NCBI GenBank assembly: GCA_900547475.1
Contig: URGW01000002.1
Location: 107,991-171,990, forward strand
DNA from: an uncultured Clostridium sp.
GTDB lineage: Bacteria; Bacillota; Clostridia; Clostridiales; Clostridiaceae
Length of the DNA stretch: 64,000 bases
Reading direction: 5' to 3'
Shown: in pieces, positions 23,124-32,179 of the stretch
How positions within the stretch are numbered: position 1 is the stretch's first letter
How the letters are laid out: each line of letters opens with the position of its first letter
The notes under the pieces: generated by a model
Seen by the model: the letters and a program-made list of their open reading frames with translations, nothing else
Database searches by the model: none
What the model was told of the DNA's origin: nothing
Position numbers and translations under genes: made by a program

Positions 23124-23497
23124 ACCACCCGTCAAACAGGTGGTTTACTCTGCATCTATAAGGCTCTGCTACTCGCACGTCGAACGGTTTGCCAACCGCA
23201 TATTTTCACCTACTACCCCCTAAAGGGGCTTTATTACTTGCCTTTCTTTACCGACTCATCCGTAAACGGGTCTATATATTCTTTTAAACTTATTTGTTCA
23301 TAAACTAAATCTTCTTGAATTTAATTTTTTATATATTCTTCTATCACTTTCTTATTTATTCCTACTGTATCAACATAATATCCTTTGCACCAAAGGATAC
23401 CTCCTTGTATTATAGTTGTGGTCGGCGAACCTACTATAATTTTACAATGAATGTTTTTTATTTCTACTCACCGCTAGAAGCACAGGTCAAACCTGTG
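23124..23497 (-). mobile_element. Internally deleted IS200/IS605-family element
   Basis: Between two subterminal hairpins that share a GTTTGAC loop (left end 23481-23497, CACAGGT/ACCTGTG; right end 23124-23144, ACCACC/GGTGGT) lies only the C-terminus of the Y1 transposase TnpA. Read on the minus strand from about 23410: LWCKGYYVDTVGINKKVIEEY then IKN, TAA, then IQEDLVYEQISLKEYIDPF. WCKGYYVDTVG..K.IEEYI is the TnpA catalytic-helix region (Tyr included), and the second part still matches TnpA tails, so the TAA at the Gln position is a nonsense change. The N-terminal two-thirds are missing and no tnpB is present. About 100 nt after the TnpA tail contain two more hairpins (CCCCTAAAGGGG and CGGTT..AACCG), notably GC-rich for this genome. 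Rest of 22931-23585: no gene seen. Confidence 0.8.
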
Positions 23498-23514
23498 GTA
23501 TTCTAAATACAAAA

Positions 23515-23551
23515 AACAGCAAATTGATTATACATAAATCAATCTACTGTT
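23515..23551 (-). terminator. Terminator of sbcC
   Basis: A 15-bp stem (23515-23529 with 23537-23551; two G-U pairs in the minus-strand RNA), 7-nt loop, followed by TTTTTT on the minus strand, 35 bp past the sbcC stop. Confidence 0.85.
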
Positions 23552-23585
23552 ACTTTTCTTCTAACATTTTACTTATAATATGTTA

Positions 23586-26500
23586 TTAACTTCTCTCAAT
23601 CTTAACCTTACTTCCACCCATTCCTGCTTCTGCTGGAGTAATTAAAAGCTTAACAGGCACTCTATTTTTAATAGACTCAACATGACTTATTATTCCCACC
23701 TTTAATTTATCATTATGAATTTTTTCAAGAGAACTCATAACAACTTCTAAAAGATTATCATCTAAAGTACCAAAACCTTCATCTAAAAAAAATAATTCAA
23801 GTGGTGCAGTTCCCTTAAGTTGAATTTCAGCTGATAATGCAAGTGCTAATGAAAGTGATGCTAAAAAGGTTTCCCCTCCTGAAAGTGTAGAAGCATCTCT
23901 TTCAGCTCCACCATTTTTATAATCTCTAATTATAAATCTTCCATCTTCATCAACTTCTAATCCATAATTTCCATTAGTTATTTCCTTTAACTTTTTACTA
24001 GCTTCAAGTGAAACATACTTAAGTCTAGTAGCTGCAACAAATTCAACAAATTTTTTACCCTTAAATAATTTATCTAAATCATTTAATAGTGCAAGCTTAT
24101 GGTCTAACCCTTCCTTTTGTTTCAATAAACCTTTTAGCTCTATCATCTTCTCTTCTATTACCTTAAGTTCTTCTTGAAGCTTAATTTTTATTTCATTAAA
24201 CTCCTTAACACTAACTTCTTTTTCTTCTTTTTCCTCTTGTATAGCAACCCATTGCTCCTCCCTTAATTCTCTATTTCCAATTTTTTTAGAAATACTTTCA
24301 ATTGCTCCTTTAATCTTTGCTAAACTATCATTATAATTATCAATTTTAACTTTTAAAACTTCTATTTCACTTTTTTCTAAAACATTATTCTTAACTTCTT
24401 CTATACTTAAAAAGTTTTCTTCCTTTAAAGCCTCATCAAACTTTTGCTTTTCTTCATCTTTTCTTTTATACAGCTCTCTACCTTTTGAAGCGATACTAAT
24501 TAGCTTAGAATTATATTCTTCATAATTCTTATCAGCTTCTTCTTTTGCTTTTTCTGCAAGTATATAATTGTCTTCAATTCTCTTTATTTCACTCTGAATA
24601 TTTTTTAATATTTCTTCAATATTATCTATATCCTTAACTTTACTTTTTATCTTTATTAAACTTTCATCTTTAATTTTTATTTTTTCCTTTAATGTTGTAT
24701 TAATCTTTGCTAATTCTTGATTAGTATCATTTAAGTCTTTTATTGCATCTTCTCTATTTTTACTTAATTCCTCTAATCTATTTCTATAGCTTTTAATGGT
24801 TTTTTCAACCTCTTCTCTTTCATTCTCAATTTTATTTATTTCATCATTCTTAGCTATAAAATCTTCAACTTTAGTCTTTTCCTTAAGATAACTCAATTGT
24901 CTTTCAATATCTTGTAACTTTTCTTCTTCCTTTTTCTTATTCTCTAATAGCTCTTTTATTGTATTTTCATCACTATTAATTTTAGTTTCTAATTGTGTAT
25001 ATTTAAGCTTTAAATTATTACTTTCCTCTTTTAAGGTCTTATTTATATTTTCATATTCTTCTTTTTTGACATTATACTCATTTAATTTAACTCTTAAATC
25101 ACTTATCTTTAATTGAAGCTTAGATACCTCTTCTTCATTAAAATCATCGCCTAAATTTTTAATTACATCTTCATTCTTTTCTATATTCTCTTTAAAAATA
25201 GTTAACTTAGCTTCTATATCTCTTATATTATTAGATAATTCGTCAAAGCATTTTTCTTTTAAATTTAAATTATTTTCAATGCTACTAATATCCCTAATTT
25301 CTTTATGTCTAATATTTTCTTTATGATGTTCCATAGAACCACAAACTGGACAAATATCTCCAACTTTTAATTCTTCTCTTAATTTATAAGCTAAATTTTC
25401 TCTTTCTATTTCAAGAATATCTATTCTTAACTTCTTAATTTCATTATCTAAATTAATATACTCTTCTTTTTTAGGCTTTAACTCTTTAGTTAATTCTTCA
25501 ATTACATTTTTATTTTTTAATATCTCTTCTTTTGCTCTTTTAAATATATCTAATTTACCCTTAATATCAGAATATTTTTCTTGCATATCAAATAAATCAT
25601 TTTGATTTCCTGGGCAATTTTCAATTAATTTTTTCAAATTACTTTCATTTTCTACTAATAAACTATTCTTCTTATCTAACTCAAGCTTTAAGATATTTTT
25701 TTCTTCTACGGATTTCTTTATTACCTCTTTATTAAACTCTAATTTTACTTTATACTCTTCAATTCTCTTAAAAAAGTTATTATAATCTCTGGTAATAACT
25801 ACTCCTTGTTGAACATTTTCTTTTAATTCTCTATCAACTTCTAAAGTATCTCTATATCTTTCTTTTTCTTTTAATAACTCATTTCCCTTCTTTAATCTAT
25901 TTTCAGAATCACTCAATTTATATTCATTTTCTTGCTTCTTTTTAAGTAAATCTTCTACAACTTTATTAATTTCTTTTATTTCATTTTCTAAAGCTACTAA
26001 AGCTTTTTTATCTTCTATTGCCTCTTTTATTTTATCTTCTTGTATTTTATATTTCGGCAACTCATTATCTTTATTTATTCTAGCCTTATTCCATACATCT
26101 TCATATTTATCTCTTTTTTCTTTAAGCTCTTCACATTGCACTTTAATTTCACTTAATTCTTTTTCTGTAATTTCAATATTCTTTAATGTTTCTTCATAGG
26201 CAATTACAAATGGATTAACCTTACTTGCAGCTTCAGCATTTTTTACTCTCTCTTTAAATGAATTTATTTCATTGGATTTTTCAATAAGCTCATTTTCTCT
26301 TTCTTTATAGTCTTTAACTTCAAGCTGCATTTTCCATAGTTCTGAATTTTCTTTAAAACTTTTTTCTATTACTTTAAGCTCTTTATTAGCTTTTTCTAAA
26401 TTTTCAATACTTATATTTAACTCTTCTTCTTTCTCTTTCTTCTTATCTTCGCTTATATCTTCATAGCCCATAAGCTGTCCTAATAAAACACTATTTTCTG

Positions 26501-27077
26501 TTTTTTCCTTATTAATTTCTTTGGATAATTTACTTGAAAGTTTATCACCATATTCTCCTAAATTAAAAAGCCTTTCTAACATTTCTCTTCTAGGCTTTCC
26601 TTCAAGCTTTAAGAACTCTGAAAACTTTCCCTGTGGTAATACAACTGTTCTAGTAAAGTCCTCTAAACTTAATCCAATTACCTCTTTACATTTATCCGTC
26701 ACTGTTTTAACCTTATCAGCTAAAACCTCTTCTCCATTGGTTATATCAACTATCTTACACTTACCAGATACAGGATTTCCTGATTTTTTATCTCTTTTAA
26801 ACTCTCTATTAACTAAATATCTTTTAGTTTCTGCTCCTGATATTTGAAATTCAAAGCTAACATTTAACCTATCACAATTTGTATTTATATAATTAGAACT
26901 TTTTCTTGAAACATCACCATATAGTGCTAACGTTATACCATCTAAAATTGTAGATTTACCACTTCCTGTTGGGCCAAAGATTCCAAATAATCCACGATCA
27001 GTTAACTTTTCAAAATCTATAGTTTGTTCTTCTATAAAACTATTTAATCCTTTTATCTTAAGCTTAATTGGTCTCAT
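23586..27077 (-). CDS. sbcC: Nuclease SbcCD ATPase subunit SbcC
   Basis: About 1163 residues, SMC-like (Rad50 family). N-terminal Walker A GIFGPTGSGKST (about 35-43), long coiled coils (about 190-560 and 590-1000), zinc hook CPVCG near 576 at the coil apex, C-terminal signature TLSGGETFLASLSLALALS and Walker B LELFFLDEGFGTLD. With SbcD it opens hairpins and processes double-strand ends. The start is ATG at 27077, 6 nt after GAGGGGG; it overlaps the sbcD 3' end by 14 bp, so the two are coupled. In a window full of AT-rich palindromes this hairpin-cleaving nuclease is in keeping, but that is only context. Confidence 0.95.
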   Translation of the reverse strand: MRPIKLKIKGLNSFIEEQTIDFEKLTDRGLFGIFGPTGSGKSTILDGITLALYGDVSRKSSNYINTNCDRLNVSFEFQISGAETKRYLVNREFKRDKKSGNPVSGKCKIVDITNGEEVLADKVKTVTDKCKEVIGLSLEDFTRTVVLPQGKFSEFLKLEGKPRREMLERLFNLGEYGDKLSSKLSKEINKEKTENSVLLGQLMGYEDISEDKKKEKEEELNISIENLEKANKELKVIEKSFKENSELWKMQLEVKDYKERENELIEKSNEINSFKERVKNAEAASKVNPFVIAYEETLKNIEITEKELSEIKVQCEELKEKRDKYEDVWNKARINKDNELPKYKIQEDKIKEAIEDKKALVALENEIKEINKVVEDLLKKKQENEYKLSDSENRLKKGNELLKEKERYRDTLEVDRELKENVQQGVVITRDYNNFFKRIEEYKVKLEFNKEVIKKSVEEKNILKLELDKKNSLLVENESNLKKLIENCPGNQNDLFDMQEKYSDIKGKLDIFKRAKEEILKNKNVIEELTKELKPKKEEYINLDNEIKKLRIDILEIERENLAYKLREELKVGDICPVCGSMEHHKENIRHKEIRDISSIENNLNLKEKCFDELSNNIRDIEAKLTIFKENIEKNEDVIKNLGDDFNEEEVSKLQLKISDLRVKLNEYNVKKEEYENINKTLKEESNNLKLKYTQLETKINSDENTIKELLENKKKEEEKLQDIERQLSYLKEKTKVEDFIAKNDEINKIENEREEVEKTIKSYRNRLEELSKNREDAIKDLNDTNQELAKINTTLKEKIKIKDESLIKIKSKVKDIDNIEEILKNIQSEIKRIEDNYILAEKAKEEADKNYEEYNSKLISIASKGRELYKRKDEEKQKFDEALKEENFLSIEEVKNNVLEKSEIEVLKVKIDNYNDSLAKIKGAIESISKKIGNRELREEQWVAIQEEKEEKEVSVKEFNEIKIKLQEELKVIEEKMIELKGLLKQKEGLDHKLALLNDLDKLFKGKKFVEFVAATRLKYVSLEASKKLKEITNGNYGLEVDEDGRFIIRDYKNGGAERDASTLSGGETFLASLSLALALSAEIQLKGTAPLELFFLDEGFGTLDDNLLEVVMSSLEKIHNDKLKVGIISHVESIKNRVPVKLLITPAEAGMGGSKVKIERS

Positions 27078-28287
27078 TTTCATCCCCCTCTTCATTTATT
27101 AATTTTAAAAGTAAACTTACAATTTCATCATCAGCTTCTACATTTCTTTCTTTTCTATAAAAGTCTTTAAATATTTCTTCAAAAGATTTTTCTTGAATAG
27201 CAACATCACTTTCAGCATCATCTTCGGAATTTTGAAGCTTTGGTATTATTTCTAAGATATCATTTTTAATCTCCTTCATTTTCTTTATTTCATCTTCTCT
27301 TATATATCTGTCACACTTAATCTCTAAATAAATCCAGCAATCTCTATCCTTATTTTCTTCGCATCTTTCTATTGCATCATCAATGCTTTCGCATTTCCAA
27401 ATTTCTATAGGCTTATATACCTTAAAGTCCACTTCACTTATTTGGCACTCCTCTTTTGGTTCTACATCAATAATAAAACATTTCTTAGTAATATTTATTT
27501 CCTTTTTATTATAATGAAGTGGAGAACCTGAATATCTTGCCTTTTTATTTGTACCTGGTACAATCTGTGGTTTATGCACATGTCCTAAAGCTATATACTG
27601 TGCTTCAGCAGGTAAGCATGACCCATTAACAATATAACTTCCTCCAAGTTGAATGCTTCTTTCTGAACCACCTTCCTCACTTCCCATAGCAAATAAATGT
27701 GACACTGCTAAATTAATGGTATCTTCTCTATAGTTTTTCTTTAAAGAATCAAATAATGATTTTATTCTTTCCCCATAAGTTTTTAATCTATCTTCATCAC
27801 TATCCATCTCCCCATAAAGAACTTCATTTAATCTCTTTTCGCTTGGATATGCTACTGTTAATATTACTGCTTTTTCATTATTAATTTCTATTTCAACAAA
27901 CCCTTCTCCAGAATTAATAACTTTATGCTGTCCATATTCACCACATTGCACAACAGTTTTTGGTGTGCCAACCATTATTATTCCATGCTCCATAGCAAGT
28001 GGTCCTGCAGCAACTAATCTTTCTGGATTATCATGATTTCCTGCAATAACTAAAGTTAATCTTTCTCCATTTTTAGAAAGTTTTTTTAATGTATTATAAA
28101 ACATTTTTTCAGCTCTTGCCGGTGGATTACTACTGTCATAAACATCACCTGCAATTATAACTAAATCAACTTTATTTTCTTCAACTATATCTATAAAATC
28201 TTTTAAAAATAATTCTTGCTCATCCATTCTACTTTGGCCTTCTAAGTTCTTTCCTAAATGCCAATCTCCAGTATGTAGTACTCTCAA
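27064..28287 (-). CDS. sbcD: Nuclease SbcCD nuclease subunit SbcD
   Basis: 407-residue Mre11-type metallophosphoesterase. Metal ligands lie in HTGDWHLGK (D-x-H), IIAGDVYDSSNPP, VIAGNHDNPERL and LGHVHKPQ. The start codon is TTG at 28285-28287 with AGGAGG 8 nt before; no ATG near the conserved MRVLHTGDWHLG start exists. Forms a two-gene operon with sbcC. A good promoter lies at 28340-28369, with a 42-nt dispersed hairpin repeat immediately upstream. Confidence 0.95.
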   Translation of the reverse strand: MRVLHTGDWHLGKNLEGQSRMDEQELFLKDFIDIVEENKVDLVIIAGDVYDSSNPPARAEKMFYNTLKKLSKNGERLTLVIAGNHDNPERLVAAGPLAMEHGIIMVGTPKTVVQCGEYGQHKVINSGEGFVEIEINNEKAVILTVAYPSEKRLNEVLYGEMDSDEDRLKTYGERIKSLFDSLKKNYREDTINLAVSHLFAMGSEEGGSERSIQLGGSYIVNGSCLPAEAQYIALGHVHKPQIVPGTNKKARYSGSPLHYNKKEINITKKCFIIDVEPKEECQISEVDFKVYKPIEIWKCESIDDAIERCEENKDRDCWIYLEIKCDRYIREDEIKKMKEIKNDILEIIPKLQNSEDDAESDVAIQEKSFEEIFKDFYRKERNVEADDEIVSLLLKLINEEGDENETN

Positions 28288-28339
28288 AACACTACCTCCT
28301 CTTTTTATTTACCTATCTATATTTTTTTCCTATTACCTA

Positions 28340-28369
28340 ATTATACAATCAAGTAATATCTGTTATCAA
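28340..28369 (-). promoter_or_regulatory. Promoter of sbcDC
   Basis: TTGATA (28364-28369) and TATAAT (28340-28345) with an 18-bp spacer on the minus strand, about 45-50 bp before the TTG start. The upstream edge of the -35 box is 2 bp from the hairpin repeat 28372-28413. Confidence 0.6.
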
Positions 28370-28371
28370 AC

Positions 28372-28413
28372 ATAAGTGAGATTCCAAATTTCAATTTGGC
28401 AAATCGAACTTAC
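28372..28413 (-). repeat. Dispersed 42-nt hairpin repeat, copy A
   Basis: Identical at 41 of 42 positions to 39499-39540 in the asnA T-box leader. On the minus strand the unit folds as TAAGT-tc-GATT-tg-CCAAAT-loop-ATTTGG-AATC-tc-ACTTA, so nearly the whole unit is one stem; the single difference (G versus A) is in the loop. Sequence before the unit (AAAGGAAAAC...) also resembles the other copy more weakly over about 34 nt. Confidence 0.85.
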
Positions 28414-28455
28414 TCAGCAACTGAAAGGAGAAATAGTTTTCCTTTAAGCAAAAAA

Positions 28456-28477
28456 GATGATACATTTCTGCATCATC
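28456..28477 (-). terminator. Terminator of the small gene 28492-28683
   Basis: A 9-bp stem (28456-28464 with 28469-28477) closing a GAAA tetraloop in the minus-strand RNA, followed by TTTTTT, 15 bp after the stop codon. Confidence 0.85.
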
Positions 28478-28491
28478 CTCTTTCCTATTAT

Positions 28492-28683
28492 CTATTTAAC
28501 TTCTTTACACCAGCTTGAAGAAATTCTTGAATTATTTATATATCCTAAATAGCTGTGTCCAACTTGAACTTCTAAACCATCGTATTGATCTATTTGATTA
28601 TCATTTAACTTTTCTACTCTCTCATCGCTTTCTAGATAAACATCCTTACTAAAAATATACTTTTTCCCTTTACAAAATATCAT
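28492..28683 (-). CDS. Small conserved-looking hypothetical protein
   Basis: 63 residues starting MIFCKGKKYIFSKDVY, with GLEVQVGHSYLGYINN and a C-terminal SSSWCKEVK. Not recognised. Support for a real gene: ATG at 28683 is preceded by GAGGTG with 8-nt spacing, and a strong terminator follows 15 bp after the stop. A longer reading from GTG at 28692 overlaps the ribosome site and is rejected. Two Cys residues and a predicted all-beta pattern; no TM. Monocistronic between the thi operon and sbcDC. Confidence 0.6.
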   Translation of the reverse strand: MIFCKGKKYIFSKDVYLESDERVEKLNDNQIDQYDGLEVQVGHSYLGYINNSRISSSWCKEVK

Positions 28684-28817
28684 AGTTATCACCTCATGAA
28701 TGTTATTTTCATATCAATTATACACCCTTTTACTGTTATAACCATTTAAGTTGTAATTTTCAATTTTTTGCATATTTTTATTCATAAATTTTCCTATTAT
28801 TCAATTTACAGAAAATA

Positions 28818-28859
28818 AAAAATAATTGAAATTAAACTAATTTAACTTCAATTATTTTT
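28818..28859 (-). terminator. Terminator of the thiamin operon
   Basis: A 19-bp stem with one G-U pair (28818-28836 with 28841-28859), CTAA loop, followed by TTTTTTATTTTC on the minus strand, 16 bp past the thiW stop. Confidence 0.85.
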
Positions 28860-28874
28860 ACTAATATATTACTT

Positions 28875-29378
28875 CTATTTTAATAAGAACTCTCTTATTA
28901 CTTTTATTTTTAATATTATATATGCAATTATACTTCCTATAATAGAGCTTAATGAAAATGGAGCAATATAAACAAATAATGCAACCTCTTTTCCTAATAA
29001 AACTGCTGCCACCGGATAGGCAAGTAAAGCACCTATTATCCCCGTCCCAATAACTTCACCAACTACTGCTAATTCTATTTTTTTAAACCTATTATATAAA
29101 ATTCCTGCTAAAAACACTCCCACCATACTACCTGGAAAGGCTAATAAGCTTCCAGTACCTAAAATATTTCTAAGTAACGATGATACAAAAGCACAAGAAA
29201 CTCCATAAACTGGACCTAAAGTTATTCCGGCAATAACATTAACAAAATGCTGTACTGGCGATGCTTTTGCTCCTAATACAGGTATAGAAAATGTTCCTAG
29301 AACAGTTGCTATAGCAATTAATATTCCACTTAATACTATTTTTTGTGTAGTTTTCTCTTTATTTTTAATTATCTCCAT
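28875..29378 (-). CDS. thiW: ThiW, energy-coupling-factor S component for thiazole
   Basis: 167 residues, very hydrophobic, about five TM helices. SPVQHFVNVIAGITLGPVYGVSCAFVSSLLRN and LLAFPGSMVGVFLAG are characteristic of ThiW, the substrate-binding subunit of ECF transporters for the thiazole part of thiamin. It needs the shared EcfA/EcfA'/EcfT module, which is not in this window. Last gene of the TPP-controlled operon; its product would feed ThiM, encoded four genes upstream. Confidence 0.85.
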   Translation of the reverse strand: MEIIKNKEKTTQKIVLSGILIAIATVLGTFSIPVLGAKASPVQHFVNVIAGITLGPVYGVSCAFVSSLLRNILGTGSLLAFPGSMVGVFLAGILYNRFKKIELAVVGEVIGTGIIGALLAYPVAAVLLGKEVALFVYIAPFSLSSIIGSIIAYIILKIKVIREFLLK

Positions 29379-29426
29379 CTTTTCTCCCTTAACATAATTA
29401 ATTAAAATAAGATTATTATTTTAATC

Positions 29427-30038
29427 CTATATTTTCTCAACCCATTTTTCACATTCTAATTTTATGTTCTCAGCTCCAAGTATTGCAGATACAACTGCAT
29501 ACCCATCTACATTACACTCCTTTAATTTATCAATATTACTTAATGATAATCCTCCAATAGCTACTACTGGTAAACTAACCATCTCTTGTATTTCTTTTAA
29601 TTTTTCTATAGATACAGATTTTGCATCAAGCTTAGTTGTTGTTGTAAACATGGCTCCAACTCCAAGATAATCAGCACTATTTTTTTTAGCTATTAAAGCC
29701 TCTTCTACTGTTCTTGCTGATACTCCCACTATCTTATCTTCTCCTATAAGCTCTCTAACTTTATTTGCTGGTATATCACTTTGTCCAACATGAACACCAT
29801 CAGCATCACAAAGCATTGCAATATCTACCCTATCATTAATAATAAACTTCACATTATATTTCTTAGTTAATTCTCTAAGCTTAATTGCCTTTTCTAAAAA
29901 CTCTTTTCCACTAGCATTCTTTTCTCTTAATTGAAGCATAGTTACTCCACCCTTTAATGCTTCCTCAATACTATTGTAAAAATCTCTTCCTCTTAAAATA
30001 TCTGAATCTGTTACTAAATAAAATTTTAATTCTTGCAT
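29427..30038 (-). CDS. thiE: Thiamin-phosphate synthase
   Basis: 203 residues, TIM barrel. Joins HMP pyrophosphate (from ThiD) with hydroxyethylthiazole phosphate (from ThiM) to thiamin phosphate. Motifs: MLQLREKNASGKEF, FIINDRVDIAMLCDADGVHVGQSD, VGVSARTVEEA, YLGVGAMFTTTTK and VVAIGGLSLSNI. Start is ATG at 30038, 6-7 nt after AGAGGTG; upstream GTG/ATG codons overlap that site. Confidence 0.95.
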   Translation of the reverse strand: MQELKFYLVTDSDILRGRDFYNSIEEALKGGVTMLQLREKNASGKEFLEKAIKLRELTKKYNVKFIINDRVDIAMLCDADGVHVGQSDIPANKVRELIGEDKIVGVSARTVEEALIAKKNSADYLGVGAMFTTTTKLDAKSVSIEKLKEIQEMVSLPVVAIGGLSLSNIDKLKECNVDGYAVVSAILGAENIKLECEKWVEKI

Positions 30039-30064
30039 TTTCATCACCTCTTCATTTCAATATT

Positions 30065-30670
30065 TTATGCTGCAGTATCTTTTATACTAACTTCTTTTTT
30101 AAATCGCTTTAAAGGAATTATTGATATAAGAACTGTACATAAAATTCCTTCAACACCTGCACTTGTAAAATTATACAAGAATGAATAAAGATAAGGATTC
30201 ATTCCCTCTGGCGCAAATTGTGCAAAAAATACTACTCCTGATACAAAATAAGAAAATACACTTAAAGTAACCGCAAATAATGATCCTAAAATTATTTTAT
30301 ATTTTTTATCACTTCCAAAAATACATGTAAAGCCTAATGCCATTGGTCCAAATAAGCAATCTAAAAAAAACTGTATTGGATGTATTACATAGGCTCCATT
30401 TAATAAAGATAAAAACCCCCATATCAATCCACCTGTAACTCCAACAGTTCTACCATATAATAATGAAAGAACCATTGTTGGTAACATAGAAAATAATGTT
30501 ATTCCTCCACCTTGTGGATATTTTACAAACTGGATTAACCCAAGCATAAATGATAATCCACTCATCATTGCAATTACTATCATTTTCTTAGTTGTTATAG
30601 GATTTCTTTTCAAATCTCTAAAATATAATGCAAATATTATTACTGATATTACCCCAATAAAAATTACCAT
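30065..30670 (-). CDS. thiT: ThiT, ECF S component for thiamin
   Basis: About 201 residues with six TM helices. The thiamin-pocket region is clear: KYPQGGGITLFSMLPTMVLSLLYGRTVGVTGGLIWG, then AYVIHPIQFFLD, the signature of the YuaJ/ThiT family. The start is uncertain: ATG 30670 has GGTGGGA 9 nt before and gives the usual length; ATG 30688 or 30733 would add 6 or 21 residues and the last overlaps tenA by 35 bp. With ThiW the operon has two different S components, so it is aimed at uptake and salvage. Confidence 0.9.
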   Translation of the reverse strand: MVIFIGVISVIIFALYFRDLKRNPITTKKMIVIAMMSGLSFMLGLIQFVKYPQGGGITLFSMLPTMVLSLLYGRTVGVTGGLIWGFLSLLNGAYVIHPIQFFLDCLFGPMALGFTCIFGSDKKYKIILGSLFAVTLSVFSYFVSGVVFFAQFAPEGMNPYLYSFLYNFTSAGVEGILCTVLISIIPLKRFKKEVSIKDTAA

Positions 30671-30698
30671 ATTAATCATTCCCACCATAAAACTAAAT

Positions 30699-31352
30699 TT
30701 ATTTATTTGCCATATTCCAAAATTCCATCTCATAAAGACTGGATTTTATAAAAATATCTTTTAGCCTTTCCTTTTCCATCTCTGATACGTCTTCACATAT
30801 TTCGTTAATATAATCAATCCATTCTTCAGTACATTGTCTAAACTCATCTGAAGCATACTCCTTTATCCATGGAGAATAAAAATTTTCTTCTAGTATATCC
30901 TTATATGTTTCATATAGATGTTTTCCGATGTAGTAATAACTCCAAGTACAAGGCATTATTGTCATTGCAATATCTTTCGAATCACCTTTTAATGCAATTC
31001 CAAGCATATAATTTGTGTAACTTGCAGTTGTTAACTCAACTTTATACTTTTCTACCTCCTCTGTAGTTAAACCAAATCCTTTTAAATAATTAACATGAAC
31101 TGCAGTTTCATCATCTAAAACACCTTTTATTGATCCATGATAAAACTTCATTTCTTTCATAGTTCTAGCCTTAACTAATCCCATTGCAAAAACTTTAGCA
31201 TAATCTTTTAAATATAAATAATCTTGAATTAAGTAATTCTTGAACTTCTCTTTATCTAAAGTTCCTTCACCTATTCCTTTTACAAAAGGATGTTTTAAAT
31301 ATTCATCCCAAATCTCTTTAACTTCATCAAATAACTCTTCTGAAAACTTCAT
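30699..31352 (-). CDS. tenA: TenA, thiaminase II / aminopyrimidine aminohydrolase
   Basis: 217 residues, all-helical. Releases HMP from damaged thiamin (e.g. aminomethyl-pyrimidine). FKNYLIQDYLYLKDYAKVFAMGL, TIMPCTWSYYYIGK (catalytic Cys) and EWIDYINEICE with a later Glu match TenA. Start ATG 31352 follows the thiM stop with one base between, with GGAAGG in the thiM end as ribosome site. The HMP goes to ThiD in the same operon. Confidence 0.92.
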   Translation of the reverse strand: MKFSEELFDEVKEIWDEYLKHPFVKGIGEGTLDKEKFKNYLIQDYLYLKDYAKVFAMGLVKARTMKEMKFYHGSIKGVLDDETAVHVNYLKGFGLTTEEVEKYKVELTTASYTNYMLGIALKGDSKDIAMTIMPCTWSYYYIGKHLYETYKDILEENFYSPWIKEYASDEFRQCTEEWIDYINEICEDVSEMEKERLKDIFIKSSLYEMEFWNMANK

Positions 31353-31353
31353 A

Positions 31354-32163
31354 CTATTCAATCCTTCCATACTCTTTTAGTTTATCAATGTTCATTTCAT
31401 AAACATTATTCATAAGTTCTTCTTTAAAACTTCCTATTGCTATATTATCTTTATCTGCTAACTCTCCACTTACTGCCATAGTAAGAACTCCCATAGCAAC
31501 TGCTTCTACCTTTTTAAAATTATCTCTTTTTCTACCTTCCAGACTGTTATATGCTCCTAAATAACTACCTATTAAACTTCCAGTCATACATCCTGTACCT
31601 GTTACACTTTTTAATTTTGAAGTTCCATTAAATATCTTTATAACTGTATTACCATCACTAATAAAATCAACTTTTCCAGTAGCAACTACTATACATCCAA
31701 GCTTTATGGCTACCTTCCTTACTACTTCCGATATATCTTCTCCATCATCAAAGGAGTCTACCCCTTTTCCTCTTACATCAAGTCCACCTATAAACTTTAT
31801 TTCAGCTATATTCCCTTTAACAACGTCAAATTTAATTTCATCTAATAATTTATTTGTAAAGTTTGTTCTTGTTTTTGTTGCAAAAACACCTACTGGATCT
31901 AATATAACAGGCTTATTAAATTTGTTAGCTGCCTTTCCAGCTTTAACAAATAAATCTAATCTGCTTGAATTCATGGTTCCAATATTAATTACTACTGAAC
32001 TGGCAACACTAACTATTTCTTCAACCTCTTCATCTGAATAGCTCATTAAAGGACTTGCTCCTAAAGCAAGAGTAATATTAGCACAATCATTTATAGTAAC
32101 TTCATTTGTATAGTGAAGTACTAATGGATTTATTTCTTTTACTTTATTAATTAATTCAAACAT
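31354..32163 (-). CDS. thiM: Hydroxyethylthiazole kinase
   Basis: 269 residues of the ribokinase fold. Phosphorylates the thiazole alcohol brought in by ThiW. Motifs: VLHYTNEVTINDCANITLALGASPLMS, INIGTMN, PVILDPVGVFATKTR and the anion hole with catalytic Cys VTGTGCMTGSLIGSYLG. Good GGA-type ribosome site (AAAGGAAT) before ATG. Confidence 0.95.
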   Translation of the reverse strand: MFELINKVKEINPLVLHYTNEVTINDCANITLALGASPLMSYSDEEVEEIVSVASSVVINIGTMNSSRLDLFVKAGKAANKFNKPVILDPVGVFATKTRTNFTNKLLDEIKFDVVKGNIAEIKFIGGLDVRGKGVDSFDDGEDISEVVRKVAIKLGCIVVATGKVDFISDGNTVIKIFNGTSKLKSVTGTGCMTGSLIGSYLGAYNSLEGRKRDNFKKVEAVAMGVLTMAVSGELADKDNIAIGSFKEELMNNVYEMNIDKLKEYGRIE

Positions 32164-32179
32164 CTTAACTATTCCTTTC

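Noticed and set aside
23315..23506. Plus-strand frame inside the IS605 remnant
   Set aside because: Opposite to the TnpA tail and end hairpin; no recognisable protein.
31706..32041. 111-residue plus-strand frame opposite thiM
   Set aside because: A Ser/Thr/Pro-rich mirror of thiM codons; no ribosome site or promoter.
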